Below, in pieces: positions 21,371 to 32,844 of a stretch of 64,000 nucleotides of DNA; positions within the stretch are counted from its first letter, which is position 1; each line of letters opens with the position of its first letter. The DNA is from Trichobilharzia regenti (Eukaryota > Platyhelminthes > Trematoda > Strigeidida > Schistosomatidae), in contig OX235270.1 in NCBI GenBank assembly GCA_944472135.2, forward strand, positions 50,406,352 to 50,470,351, given 5' to 3'. The notes beneath the pieces are model-generated. The model was not told where the DNA came from and did no database searches. It saw only the letters and a list, made by a program, of their open reading frames with translations. The translations under genes were made by a program, and so were the position numbers.

Positions 21371-24107
21371 GTTTCATCAGTCTTAGATACAGATTTAAAG
21401 GCAGATGTGTAATCTAGGAAGGTGCACCTAATATATTTTGTATATATGTCTCAACTACAGAGAACGTTATGGTATAAGTCGACAGTGGCATCTAGTGTAC
21501 ACCTACTGTGTTTATAAGCAAACTGATTAGGGTCATTTAAAGCCTTCAATGAAAGTTCAAGGTTAAGTAATAGAAGAGTATCTATTTGGGAGAACAAATA
21601 TCAATACAGATTTCGAGATAAGATTTTAAGTTTGTGAGATTGTCTTCTAGAGCTTGTTCAATAAATAAGTCCCAGTAAGTATCACTTTACATGTTTCTTG
21701 AATTCTGTAAGTAGATATCGGACTAACATCTTTACTGTGTTTTATTGGCAAGGTTCAAGAAGGCCCTTTTGTACAGCTTTCCATATATTTTTGGCAAAAT
21801 ACATATGACAGAATAATAAGTATTAAATAGTTAGGTTCTTTTCCACGGTTCAAATGTGCTGAAGTCATTTGTAAACACTAGATCAAGGGTATTTTCTAGT
21901 CATGCGACTAGGAAATATTGTCATCTCAACACGTGTTGGGAAGATGACAATATTTTCATGACCTATTGATATGAGTAAACTGTAGTCACAAGAACTGAAG
22001 ACAACAGCAACTACTGACAAGGAGTTTTCAAGATAGGTAGCAGAGGAGGTAGTAAAATCATCAACAACTATAGTTCTGAGAGGCTACATCCAGTTGCAAT
22101 ATACATGGTTGAAATCCATATGCAGATATATTTGGTCAGATGTTTCGGTTGACATTTAACAGTGAAACAATCAAGTTTTGTCCATGGAGAATCTAGAACA
22201 TTCATTTTTTGATGAAAGTTGCAACGCCACCACATTTTTTTTAAAACCTACATCGATATTACCTGAATAATTTAAAGCTATTAAGACATTAAATTATCAC
22301 CACATAGGTCATGAAGCCAGGTTTCTTGAACAGTTATATTATCTGTATTGCAATATATATTGGAGGATATAAGAGATTGTAGACAGTTGATTTTACCGGG
22401 TAAGGAACAACAGTTTGTGCTCATAATCTCAGGAACAGTCATTTGATATACTGTAATATTTTATGAAGCACGCTGCTACCCAAAATGATGCTTTTCTTGG
22501 GTTTTGTGCAAATTTAGAAGTCCACAGGTTTGAAGCATTTTAAAAATTCTCAAGTGTAAATAATGCGACTGGAGGTCCAGTATCTAGTATTGTTTTTACG
22601 CGCTAGTGTAAAACAATTTGATTTATTTGTGCTTGCTTCTAAATTGTGAGATAAAGATTCCTGGTCTTCGGTAAGCTTCTGCTTAGTTCGTCCTGCCACT
22701 CTACTGTCCTGGCTTTGGTTGACTCCAAAAGGAGTGGTGCTAGGATTAATTATATGTTGCTTGTAGTATGCAGTGTGTTAAGACTTTGTTCCTACTGTGA
22801 ATGGAGTTGATCATCTCACTAGTTAGTCCTCTGGTTTTGTCGTCAAAGAAAGATAATAATAATAATAAGTGAAAGTTTAGCACTTAGAGTAGTCAGCAGA
22901 GTAAGAATGTAAAGAAGTAAAGCTATAAATTTAGATGTCTTTCCATTATTGGTGTATAGGATTTTAAGGAGATAAGCCATTTGGACGCGGTCCTTGTGTC
23001 GCTTAATGATAGTCCGGCCATCGTTTAGAGCTGTCCAAAGACGGTGCCGTAGCTACATCTGACAGTAAAGAGTTCCAGGAACGGCATGTCCTCAGCGAAA
23101 AGAAGTGAGAGCGCACTCAAGTCTTGGCCCTCTGGTGAGCTCTCTTTCTACGTTTTCCACGATGAAGCACATACCTGCTTAATGGCAGAGCACCTCTGTT
23201 TGGATGATTCCGGTCATTTGTTATCTTTCAGTCAGCAATAAAGTTCCCCTTAAGCTGACGGTAGCTAAGTGTGAAGAGATCTATTGTCTTTAGACATTCG
23301 TCATACGGTTTGTTTCGGAGACCCATCACTGCTTTAGTCGACTGTCTTTGGACTTTTCCAACAGGTTTGTGTCTCTTCTGAGCGGTGGGAGTGCCATGAT
23401 ACTGTGCAGTCCAAGGTGAGGCCTGACGTATGTTTTGTGCAACTTTAGAAAGAGCTCAGGAGTGAGTGCACCTAACTTGCACTCTGCATCCTACAGTCAT
23501 GTAATTTCTCTACTTTGCACTTTTTCACGTTGAAAGACATACGACTGGTCACCACTCAGTCTTCCAGAAGCTTTGGGTCTGCCTACACCCTATCTGAGTC
23601 TTCCAGACACCTTATTGCCCTCCATATCTTTATGTTGTCAGAGTATAGAAGAGTCGGGCAGCTAAGACGGCATGGTAGGTCATTGATATGATCATCAATT
23701 AAACTTTCCAGTACTTTTGATACCGCTGGGAGTACCGCCACTGGTCCATAACTGTTGGCATTTTGCCAGTCATCACATTTGAAAATCAGAGATAGGATGG
23801 TTCTATTCCACTTTCTTGGTAATTTCCCTGAATCCGCCTAGTGCTGGAATAAGTCGCATATGGGCCTACAGAGGGCTTTGGCGCACTGTTTCAGAACAGA
23901 TGGCCTGATGTCGTCACACCCTGGGGACTTTCGAGATGTAGCTTCTGTAGCTTCCCTAGCACTATTGCCGGCTTAATTTGGAGAGTAGCCATTAGGTCTT
24001 ACCCCGGTGGAATAGTAGCGTTGCCATTTTGGTCCGTACCGGTAAAACCTACATTGCTGCTTAACTGTTTGGTGAAGTCTAAGTTGAATGTTTCTGCCAT
24101 CTACAGA

Positions 24108-24452
24108 CTAGTGAGGTATTGACTGTTTGGATCTATGAAGGCGCATGCTCCTTGTTAGGTTGGTTTTACCTCCGATATGAAACGGTACGGGTTTCTGGAG
24201 TTCGCCAGGATTTTTTGGCAAGGTTAGCCTAAAACGATCTCCTGTTACTCCTGACTCCTGTGTTGCACTGATTTCTGCGTTCCAGACATGCATCGTGGTC
24301 AGTCTGACTCTTGGATGTTCACCACATAAACCAAGCCTTCCGCTTTGCTTCACCCATGATGACCCTTTTCTGGGTTGTGTTGTGACTAAAGAGACGGTAT
24401 CCGAAATTGCTGTATGAATAGTCTTTTTTATCACTTTCCAGTATTCATCCAC
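24108..24452 (-). pseudogene. LINE D linker between endonuclease and RT
   Basis: A 114-codon open stretch rich in Arg/Lys that sits between endonuclease and RT in the LINE order. It contains WKVIKKTIHTAISD and PVPFHIGGKTNLTRS. In CR1-like LINEs this interval is poorly conserved, so the assignment rests on position and frame continuity rather than on a motif. Confidence 0.6.
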
Positions 24453-24606
24453 AGATAGCTCATCCCATGCTTAGGGCCAATCTACGTCGGACGAAAGCCT
24501 GCGCATTTTAGCATAGTCCGCCTTGCTATAACACAGATATGGTGGCCCAACGTCCCACTGCAAGTGCTCACGGAGAACAAGATCCAAACCTATGACTACA
24601 TGGTCA

Positions 24607-24864
24607 CTACTTCCCAGTGGAGTCATGATCGCTGGTTAGAATGTAATATAGTTTTGACAACTTTCCACAAGGGCCCAAACTAGTGTCGTCTCCAACATTC
24701 TCAGCCAGTCCTGTATTTCGAATGGTTTGCAGTAGATTTCGACCGAATTTTCCTTTAGCATACCCCGAGCCAAGGTTCAGTGATGGTGCATTGAAATCTG
24801 TAGCTATGGTCATTTGGTCAAAGCCCAAGTCCCGTATTCCTGTGATGGTGCTCATCAGTAGCAA
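24607..24864 (-). pseudogene. LINE D endonuclease fragment
   Basis: An 85-codon open stretch with TIATDFNAPSLNLGSGYAKG and LTSDHDSTGK. It covers the second half of an AP-type endonuclease: the Asp-Asn pair in the DFNAP block (expected GDFN, here TDFN) and the catalytic SDH. The first half (ETWL block) is at 25070-24930 in a different frame. Between them the usual middle part is too short, so bases have been lost near 24870-24900. Confidence 0.85.
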
Positions 24865-25489
24865 CTGCCCCTCCTTCCTTATTATCCCTTATCGCACCAG
24901 AACCATATCACCTATACCAATTTCTTTGTCGGTAATAGTGAGTGTTAGCCAGGTTTCATTCAGGATTAATATTTTGTGGTGCAGGTGTGACCGGAGGTTT
25001 CTGAGTTCAGTTAATTTTCCTCTCAGTCCTCTCACATTGCTATATAGGCAGCTGGCAGTGAGTCTCACAACCTCAGAATGTTGTGAGGTAGTTTTTCCCT
25101 TGGATTCAGTTAGGACACTTGGGTGACACTGACCCCAATTCCCTATGCCGCATCATTGTAGTGTCACTGAGGCTTGGGTACGTATTGCGACCTCAGTTTG
25201 ATGCCTTTTTACGGCTCAAGGTCTGCTTTTGCAGCATCGGATCTGTCTTCTCAATTTGCCTTTGGTCTGGTACCACCGTTGAAGTACTGAGGCCAACTGT
25301 TCCTGTGAGTTGAATTTTACATTTAGCCTTGGGGGGTCGATTAATGTGAGATAACCTGAATGAGGTGCAGGAAACTTGAGAGTGTCTCAGAAGCACCAAG
25401 GGCCATCTGAAATGAAAACCATCTCCACTGCTGTACACCATGCATGTGTTTTTCACAAACAATGCCAGTGTTTTAGCTCCGGGTTACCA

Positions 25490-26010
25490 TGTATGACCAT
25501 ATAGGTAGAGGGCATCAGTTCCCGTGACTCCCTCTCCATTTGCCCATTAGTCCATGGTCTATCATGCCACGTACAAATCTATTTTGAACATACAGATCTG
25601 ACTTGTTCAGATGAATTACGATTGCCTCTGCTGTGTGCAAAAGTCGTACTCCTGGACCATGAGAGATCTTGGGAGCTATGCGACAAATAATTTTAAAAGC
25701 TTTGTTAAAGTCGACTTGATGTCCAGTGCCAACGAGATGAGCTAGTATTGAGCTGCGTATAGTTTTATTCGGACCCTTGCCAAACCAAGAACGGAAGCGT
25801 TCGGAAATTGGAAGATGAACTTGGGTGATCGTATGCACAATGTAACTAACGAGCAGTTAAACTGGTATATACACTTGGAAGACGCGAAACAGGACAGTTT
25901 GTCTTTATTTCCTGAACTAAGCGCTGATTGGCCGGTGAATATACAGCATAGCTTAGCTGAGTTGAAAGTCCTTTTAAAGGCTTTTCTCCGAAATCAATAG
26001 CGATATCCAA
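25490..26010 (-). pseudogene. PLE-B GIY-YIG domain with the catalytic motif deleted
   Basis: Minus strand: KDKLSCFASSKCIYQFNCS (25900-25850) matches the start of the PLE-B GIY-YIG domain, but the CGASYIGRT core is missing. A 107-codon frame (25515-25838) then gives RFRSWFGKGPNKTIRSSILAHL, VDFNKAFKIICRIAPK, LLHTAEAIVIHLNK (catalytic Glu position) and LYVQNRFVRGMI, parallel to the intact copy at 40013-40429. A small deletion at about 25845 has removed the active-site tyrosines and arginine. Confidence 0.88.
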
Positions 26011-26029
26011 TCCTTATTCATTTTTATTT

Positions 26030-27010
26030 ATTGTTCCCTTGCGTTCCAGGTGGAAAGTAGGGATTCAACAACACATCTCCACTTTCTTCCATTTTCCGCC
26101 GTCCTCTTCAGCTGGGTCCACGATTGCCCATAATCTCTACTCTATTCTTCACACGATCTCCTCCATGTCACCTCCAATGTGACGACCCACTCGTCGCTTC
26201 TCATTTCGGTTTCTCTTATAGGCTTGGCGCGCGATGTCGTTTGATGGTTTCCTCAATGTATACCCGATCAATCCGTATCCATTTTCTCTTACACATTTGT
26301 TGGGCGATCGGCTGTTGGTTGGATTCTTCATCGTCAGAGTTTCTTGTTACTAAGTCTCTCTGGCCATTTGATCTCAAGTATGGAGCCAGCAAAGGAAGCT
26401 GTTGATGAAAGTCTGCAACCTGTTAGAAATCCTTTACCTGTATTATCTGCTGCCAGTTCAACTGGCATTCATAACGCTTATGAGGATTTTGATGTCACCA
26501 GTTGGAATGTTGTTGATTATTGTTTGTAGTTGTCTATAAAAGTCTCCCTTCTTCTCTTGTTCCACGTTGTTTGTGGCACTGTACGTAGCATTAGACGATT
26601 GCGACCTTCCTTCATTCCTTTTGAGTTGAATCTTGGTTCCCACTGCACAAGAGATTTGGCTGGTGCTGGTGATATAGTGATAGCCACTCCCCCACTGTGC
26701 TCGTGGATGTCTTATGGATGACTGGAGTAGATTACTGACTCTGCATTTGGCAATTTCAGTAGTCCATTTCCATTCCATCTGCTCTCATAGATTCCTAGTA
26801 CTTCTATATCATATCTTCGCACTTCTTTGGCTACCTGGTCAGCCTACCCAGTCTTGTAGATTGTACGGACATTCCACGACCCCATTCTTATTCTCGCGTT
26901 CATCGAGAGAAGACACGTTGGTTGGCTGACTGGCTTTCCACAGGCTGGCTTTCAACAGCCCGCTGTGTCATTTCGCCTCTCTGATTCGAGCGAAGAATAA
27001 GATTGTTGTT
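26030..27010 (-). mobile_element. internally deleted RTE LINE
   Basis: Minus strand: 27010-26900 is a 5' leader; 26895-26800 reads GSWNVRTIYKTG, VRRYDIEVLGIYESRWNG (start of the endonuclease); 26640-26460 carries NVEQEKKGDFYRQLQTII and GDIKILISVMNAS. Shortly after (about 26425) the sequence jumps to the C-terminal part: SPNKCVRENGYGLIGY, DIARQAYKRNRNEKRRVGR and GDMEEIV (26331-26149), ending near 26030 with a CCCTACTTTCCACCTGGAA end. Roughly 2 kb covering half of the endonuclease, the linker and the RT is missing. Confidence 0.88.
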
Positions 27011-27039
27011 ATTTGAAGTTTTTGTATTTTTAATATATT

Positions 27040-27135
27040 TCATGCGCGTTGAAGTTTCTCTAGCAGTTTGATAGGTTTGGTGGTGTGGCATTGCTAGCCT
27101 CGCGCCCAACCCTCCCTCTTTACCCGGGCTTGAGA
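27040..27135 (-). mobile_element. tRNA-derived SINE fragment (copy c)
   Basis: The minus strand matches the SINE body: AAAGAGGGAGGGTTGGGCGC, GAGGCTAGCAATGCC and CTGCTAGAGAAACTTCAACG. Head and 3' tail are missing or diverged. Confidence 0.7.
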
Positions 27136-27139
27136 CCGG

Positions 27140-28040
27140 CTAGAAAACTACCAAGCTAATTAACTAGACGAGGTTAGATCTTGTCCTACTCTGACTAATT
27201 GCACATATAAAAATTACGGTTTAGGTGCTTTCCTTTGATTTGTATGTAAGCTCCGTTCGAAAGCGTATCTTGATAAAATATGGTTGTACACTCACTAACC
27301 AGGATTTCTGTAATCAGTAATTTTTGGTAAATTCGGTGAAATTTCATCGAAGGACGCTAGGTGAATAGCCTTTTCATATGGTAAACAACTGAACAAGTAG
27401 GCTATCTCACTGAAATACATTATTTAGCAACTACATATATATTTAGTTATTCTGATTGTATTTCATTGATAGAATTACAGAATCAACTTGCAGTAATACA
27501 AAGTTCCTGTTCACCTGAACTGAAGTTAACAAAATAATCAGCTTTTTCTATTTCGTTACGCTTTGTTCACAGTATTCCTTTTACACCTCATCAATAGATT
27601 TATTGTAAATAATAGTGCAAAATAAGAGGCATAGTAACGTAAAATATTCAAAATAATAATCAGAGGAAAAAACAAAAATGGAACAGTAGGCGTATGCAGT
27701 TTTCCCATTAGAATCACAAACTGATACAATTGATTAAGTATTCAGGTAAGTGGAAAATTTTGTTATCATTCTTTTGTCATTGCAGTTAAAAACGCTTCAT
27801 CCCTAAATGCACTGCTAACGTTTCCTGTTCCTATTATCAATACCTTTGTTTTATTGTTTATGATTATTAATATAGTGATTATCGCTGGTATGAAAGCTAG
27901 TGGTATAATATGAATCATTAGTGAGGCTTCATTTATGTGTACATTTAAATCGAGTCAATGATTCAAGTACAGTTAGGTAAACAATTAAGTCAGGCTCATC
28001 AGCCTTTGGCAGTGTTCATTCGAGTTTTCAAATGTAACAT
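27140..28040. other. no recognisable feature
   Basis: AT-rich anonymous sequence between a SINE fragment and a PLE-A terminal repeat. Confidence 0.5.
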
Positions 28041-28045
28041 AATGT

Positions 28046-28285
28046 ATTACTGATATAAGTACAAAACTTGGGCACAGTGGTAGAGTATATCTCTATTATG
28101 GATCAGATTTTATTTTGATAAATCATAGTGTTACACAGTAATACTAGCTGATAACATTTACAGCACAAATTATTTCTCATAATCATATCAAGTCACTTAC
28201 TCACACAACTTTTTCCTTCATTTATATACATGTGTGGAATCGACTAGATATTTGAATAAAAATTAATATGGGATAATGTACATCC
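28046..28285 (-). repeat. PLE-A terminal repeat, minus orientation
   Basis: Minus strand: CATTATCCCATATTAATTTT, CACATGTATATAAATGAAGG, TTGATATGATTATGAGAAAT, GTGCTGTAAATGTTATCAG (the GAAAC centre is mutated), ACACTATGATTTATC, AAAATAAAATCTGATCC and ACTTATATCAGTAAT. A complete copy whose hammerhead-like centre has decayed. Confidence 0.88.
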
Positions 28286-28324
28286 AGATATAATAATAAT
28301 ATGAGTGTTATCAATTCCATAGAA

Positions 28325-29325
28325 GTCAGACAAGGGTGCTTATTATCAACCACAATGATATTCCTAATTGTAGTGGACTGACTGGACTATGCGTCAGACA
28401 GTAGGAAACAAGAAGACAGGAATATCCTGGACCGACGCGAACGACCTAGAAGACCTGGATTTCGCGTAGCGATGATTTATGTTTGATGTCACACAAGATC
28501 GAAGACCTACAAACAAAAACCGACAAACTGGTCGAAGAAGCAGCCGGCGACGACAGGACTCCAGGTGAACATAGACAAGACGGAGGTTATGAAAATAACC
28601 AACCAACCTACCAACCAACCAACCAACAACAACAACAGCAGCAACATCCAGCGTCAATCACCATCAACGGGAGGGATTTGAAAGAGGTTACTTCATCCAC
28701 TTACTTATCTAGGGAGCATTGTCTCAACTACAGGCAGTCGGAACGGACGAGGATGTCAAATCGAGCAAGAATCGGGAAGTCGAGAAACACATTCATCAAC
28801 CTGAAACCAATCTTGAGGGAAATCTTCATCACTCAGCCAGCATCAAAAACAAAGTTCGGTAGGATTTTCAATACAAACGTCAAGTCAGTCAATTCTCCTA
28901 TACGGATCAGAAACTTGGCGGGTGGGTCACAAAGAATATTTCCAACAGCATTTTGCAGACCAGACCTTTATCAACAACTGTCTTCGCTCTATACTGAAGA
29001 TCAGATGGCCGAGCCGGAAAGAATCACCAACAAGGAACTATGGGAACAAACGAAACAAGAACCAATCGCCGAACAAATATGCAGGAGAAAGTGGATATTG
29101 ATTGGACACTCGTTGAGTGACATCGCGTGTCAGATCATTGCTCGAGAGGAACCTGAAAGGAGAGCGGCGTGTGGGACGTCCAAGGGTGAGATGGAGGAGA
29201 TCGTGTGAAGAGGAGTTGAAAGAGTATGGACTAACATGGATGCAGGTGAAAAGTACAGCAGAAGACAGAAGCAAATGGAGACGTGCAGTGGAAGCCCTAT
29301 GTTCCACTAGGAACCCAAGGGAGAT
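28325..29325 (+). mobile_element. 5'-truncated RTE LINE, close relative of the 14300-17355 copy
   Basis: Starts inside RT motif B (GTCAGACAAGGGTGCTTATT) and runs to the C-terminal ALCSTRNPRE at 29320. A 241-codon open stretch (28483-29208) holds KTDKLVEEAAGD, a Gln run, HPASITINGRDLKEV, ARIGKSRNTFINLKPI, GRIFNTNVKSV, KELWEQTKQEPIAEQICRRK; a second frame (29117-29320) gives GERRVGRPRVRWRRSCEEEL. It is nearly identical to 16376-17340 and carries the same insertions at the VVDW, FADD, YLGS and KSVLLYG positions. It lies between a PLE-A terminal repeat and a PLE-A coding remnant, both minus. Confidence 0.92.
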
Positions 29326-29327
29326 AA

Positions 29328-29540
29328 TATCAATCAAGTACAATCAGATGGGAAATAGGATGTGTTTTTATGGTCATAATTAGCAACTTGTTAGAATGTC
29401 ATGACGCACGTGAACTGAAATACAATTTTGAAATTATGTATTATTCTCCTCGGATTTGACTGGTGGCAATAATATCTTCCACATTTATGGTATTTGCATT
29501 GAGTCATTTCTGTTGCATGTGTTGGGTGTAGATTCAATGA
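29328..29540 (-). pseudogene. PLE-A C-terminal remnant
   Basis: The plus-strand text CAATCAAGTACAATCAGATGG onward parallels 20048-20250, i.e. the region beyond the GIY-YIG domain of the nested PLE-A copy, in the same minus orientation. With the repeat at 28046-28285 it probably formed one PLE before the RTE copy landed between them. Confidence 0.75.
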
Positions 29541-29574
29541 ACCAGGATTTAGTGTTTTATTGATGATACTAATT

Positions 29575-29765
29575 TAGTTCTGAATGTACATTATCACATA
29601 TTGATTTCTAATCAAATATCTAATCAATTTCACTCATGCATATAAATGAAGGAAAAGTTGTGTGAGTAGCTTGATATGATTATGAGAAATAACTTGTGCT
29701 CGGAACGTCGTCATCAGTTAATATTACTGTATAACAGTGTGTGATTTTTCAAAATAAAATCTTAT
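29575..29765 (+). repeat. PLE-A terminal repeat, plus orientation
   Basis: CATGCATATAAATGAAGGAA, TTGATATGATTATGAG, GTGCTCGGAACGTCGTCATC, AGTGTGTGATTTTTC and AAAATAAAATCTTATGCG. Complete in order but with a GTC duplication at the hammerhead-like cleavage site. It stands inverted to the repeat at 28046-28285. Confidence 0.86.
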
Positions 29766-29769
29766 GCGT

Positions 29770-32640
29770 GACGAATTAACACTAGGTAATAGAAATTAGT
29801 GAATACCACTTGTTCAGGTTTAAGGATATCCAATCTTATATGGCATGAAAGTTGCTCACAAACACTATGCTTTGGGATTCACAGTTATTATATTAACCGT
29901 TGTATTTAGTACTATACATTTACAAAATGTTTCCAAAGGGATTTTCAATGGACTAAAATTTCTGCAGAGGACGCCTGCTTAAATCGATAGGCTACTTAGT
30001 TTTCCACATATCAAAATGTATCTAATTTGCTCTGTTTTATTTTTTAAATAATTATCTTATTGCATCTCGGAATCGCAGTTTGTACACAAGCCCATTTGCG
30101 AATGGCATTCAACTTACCGCTGTGATTTTCTCGAAGAAAATGAAGGAAAAGCATGGCAGGTTATTAGAGAGTTGTGCGGATGCGACAACAGTTATTCCGA
30201 CAGTGTATTAAAGATGATTAATTCACATGAAGATTTTACATTCAGAGTAAATAATTTGCGACAGAACGTGCTGAGAGTTATACACTGTGTATTATAGTGC
30301 TTTTTCAGCTTAAATGTATCACTGTTAAGTATTATGTGTTGTTTGCTGTTTCTACATGCTCTTCATATAATGCTCACTCAGGTTGAAGTTGACTAAAAAC
30401 TTTATCGACTGTCTGGTATCGTAAGTCAGTGATTAAAGGCTTACTCTAGTAACTTGAAGCTCAGAGATTCTTATGATTAGCATCCGCATCTTTAAAAACA
30501 CCCACTTGTAAAATATAAGTATTATTGATAACTTGACAAAGTTAACACTTTTTGAACAAATTATGCAATATTATAAAACTACAATGAAATACGTAACTGG
30601 TTTTCCAAGTTGCCAGTGCAAGATATAAGGTCAGATTTAAGCAAATGCAGCATTCTACTACATACTAAAGGAATTTTGAAAAAAGTATATATATTTTCGT
30701 TTCTTACACAATCAGGTAGTTTTATTATGATAATAAGTTCATGGAAGCGATTAAAAAGCTTTCCTCGTGTTTAATTGTGAACGCTATTTTAAACAACAAA
30801 TAGCTAATGCAGAGGTATGCAGTCAGTGTACCTTCTTCAGAAGTTTGATTAGAAATACACACTCCTTAATACCATAATTTTTGTGGGTTATTTGAGTGCA
30901 CGTAAATCATATGACTTCAGCACGTTTTGAGTTTCGCGTCCTCTTTTAACTGTTCTTGAAGAGAGACAATACATGGTAATGTAACTTCCTCATGACCACG
31001 TTTAGTTCTGACATAGTTAAAATTTGTCTTATGAAGATAAAAAGCCCCTGAATTTATTACTGATATCTATACCGCAGTTAAGCAGGCTACATAAACTGGA
31101 AGAATGTGATATGTCAAAATGATAAACTGTTTACATTTTCTGGAACATACTTAAATGTGGATTAAGAACAGCCAGTGATACACTGACAATCAGAATATAA
31201 CGAGAAGCTGTTTGTGCTCACTTTTACATTCGTGTTTTGAGATCCAGAATAACTAAGTGTAAAAACATCTGAGACTCAATATCTATCAAAATATTTTAGG
31301 CAGTGCCAAATGGAGTACAGTAGAGTTGGTATTAGTTTAACCCCCGAAACCCAACCAGTCTCCATCATCGAGATTTATTCATGAGAATTCTCAATATTAT
31401 ATAAACCTACATAAAGTCTCTCCTTGAAATTGAAGCAGAACTGATATATCTTGAAAAATATCAGAGAACATATCACTTTTATGTGTTGACGTTTATTAAT
31501 AAATCTCTTATGAATTCAGCTGCTGAATATGCATTAAGCCTGACACGTTCTTTTGGTTTATTTCTGCCAGTACCAGTGTTTAGATGAACTTACTTCAAAG
31601 TTAGTACTTCTGGTAGCAACTGATTTTACTTCCAAGTGCCTAAGCATCAATTCTAATTTTTAAATAATTATTTTATCGCTTTTTGGAAATTATCACCGAC
31701 TGAAGTATCCAAAGCAATAGAAACAGTCTTGATACAGTATTTAGGAAATTGTTTTAATTGTGACTGTATTACTACTACGTAGTATTTTGAATTTATACCT
31801 AAAGGTTTCAGAATTTATGCACTAATCAAGTTTGTTTACTAAGTTACAGATAGATCCTGTTTTACTGAAATGTTAGCACTTGTCAAGTTACATGGTCTAA
31901 ATATATAGCAGTTGGTTGGAATGGTCATGAAATTCTATTCAAGTTGCTGTCACTTTTAACCCTTCACTGACACTCACAAAATAAATCATAACGCACACTC
32001 TTCAAAGTGTTTCAACTTTATGTCGTTCATATTTTATATTCAAAGCGTATTTTGCTCACATCAATTTTGTTTATTTGGTACATAGAAAAGTGATACAGTA
32101 TTGTTTACACAATAATATTTAAAACAGACATTCTTGTTCCTTGTCATACCAAGGTAGTCATACAAATAAGACCTAAAAGTGCCATGCCTACCTTGATGCT
32201 AGTGTGATCAATGAAGTAGTCCTCAAACTTCATACTGTAAGCAACACTGCTTTACTCTGTAGATTTATGTAGTGTAACACTTCTGTTGGCTACAATGCCC
32301 AAGGTATTTTGACTATTTATGATAAATACAAATAGAAACGACATTGTTTCACTCTCACTTATGTAGGATGGGGCGATGAATTTTTATCCTAAGAATACGG
32401 TGAAGTGAAATTTCTCAAATGCAAACTTGCCTATCCTAGCCTGAAATCTGTGTTTCCAAAAAATTTGTTCCAACTAACTGTGAAAGTATCCATTGTCTAC
32501 ATCTGACATTAATGTCCAGAGGCTTTAGGCTTATATAAACCTAGACGTCTGATTCACTACAGTTAAACTATTTATTTTTAGGTTTAAGTCGTGGTGTTGT
32601 CATTTTGAGATGCCTGATTGAATATGTGACAGATAAAACA
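29770..32640. other. no recognisable feature
   Basis: About 2.9 kb of AT-rich anonymous DNA without repeat family matches or plausible coding frames. Confidence 0.55.
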
Positions 32641-32646
32641 CTTATA

Positions 32647-32842
32647 GCAGTGCGTTGGTGGCGCAGCAGTAGAATACTCACCAACCATGCATGTGGTCTG
32701 GGTTTCGATCCCTTGCCGACGCACTGAGGGAATGAGGCTAGCAATCCCATCCTGTAAAAATAAAAAAGCACTGCTACCGAAACTTGAAGCCTGTAGTCTC
32801 TAGCCCTATGTTACCCTGGGAATGTAAAGGAATAAAAACCAA
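32647..32842 (+). mobile_element. tRNA-derived SINE, sense copy (copy d)
   Basis: Head AGTGCGTTGGTGGCGCAGCA with A box, B box region GGGTTTCGATCCC, the closing GCCGACGCAC of the acceptor-like stem, then the body GAGGCTAGCAATCCCATCCT and the 3' end AGCCCTATGTTACCCTGGG, AATGTAAAGGAATAAAAACC. The whole SINE is present with scattered changes. Confidence 0.88.
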
Positions 32843-32844
32843 AA

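Larger units (their letters stand above)
19201..22845 (-). mobile_element. CR1-like non-LTR retrotransposon (LINE C), split by a PLE-A insertion
   Basis: On the minus strand, 22440-22310 reads in part KINCLQSLI and NITVQETWLHD (the endonuclease ETWL block). 21540-21380 holds NDPNQFAYKHSRCTLDA and VRCTFLDYTSAF-like text, the RT motif A region of CR1-like LINEs. After the PLE-A copy (21370-19995) the RT resumes with GDPQGAVLCLSLFS (motif B, about 19910) and NADDLTVSF (the catalytic ADD motif, about 19820), and ends with a 103-codon C-terminal part (19222-19533) carrying GRALKAVNRVSEVW and ANIILPDSEHWL. Stops are scattered throughout. Schistosome SR1 belongs to this broad clade; the family name is not determined here. 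Confidence 0.85.
22850..25465 (-). mobile_element. CR1-like non-LTR retrotransposon (LINE D), with internal deletion
   Basis: Minus strand from 25465: a possible upstream segment (25193-25462), then VRLTASCLYSNVRGLRGKL and ILILNETWLTLTITDKEIGI (endonuclease, 25070-24930), a deletion, GFDQMTIATDFNAPSLNLG (GDFNAP-like block, here TDFNAP) and TSDHDST (terminal SDH) at 24607-24864. A linker of 114 codons follows at 24108-24452. From 24050 to 22930 the RT and C-terminal region are broken but readable: ESPQGVTTSG, GLRNKPYDECLKTIDLFTL, YRQLKGNFIAD and FFSLRTCRSWNSLLSDVAA. The 3' end carries a TTATTATTATTATTATC tail (22866-22850). Confidence 0.88.

Noticed and set aside
24683..25126. 147-codon open frame on the plus strand
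   Set aside because: Shadow of the LINE D endonuclease on the minus strand, where the ETWL, DFNAP and SDH motifs are.
28312..29338. TSD of RTE copy 2 (TATCAAT at both ends)
   Set aside because: Only seven bases and not exactly at the element ends; may be chance.
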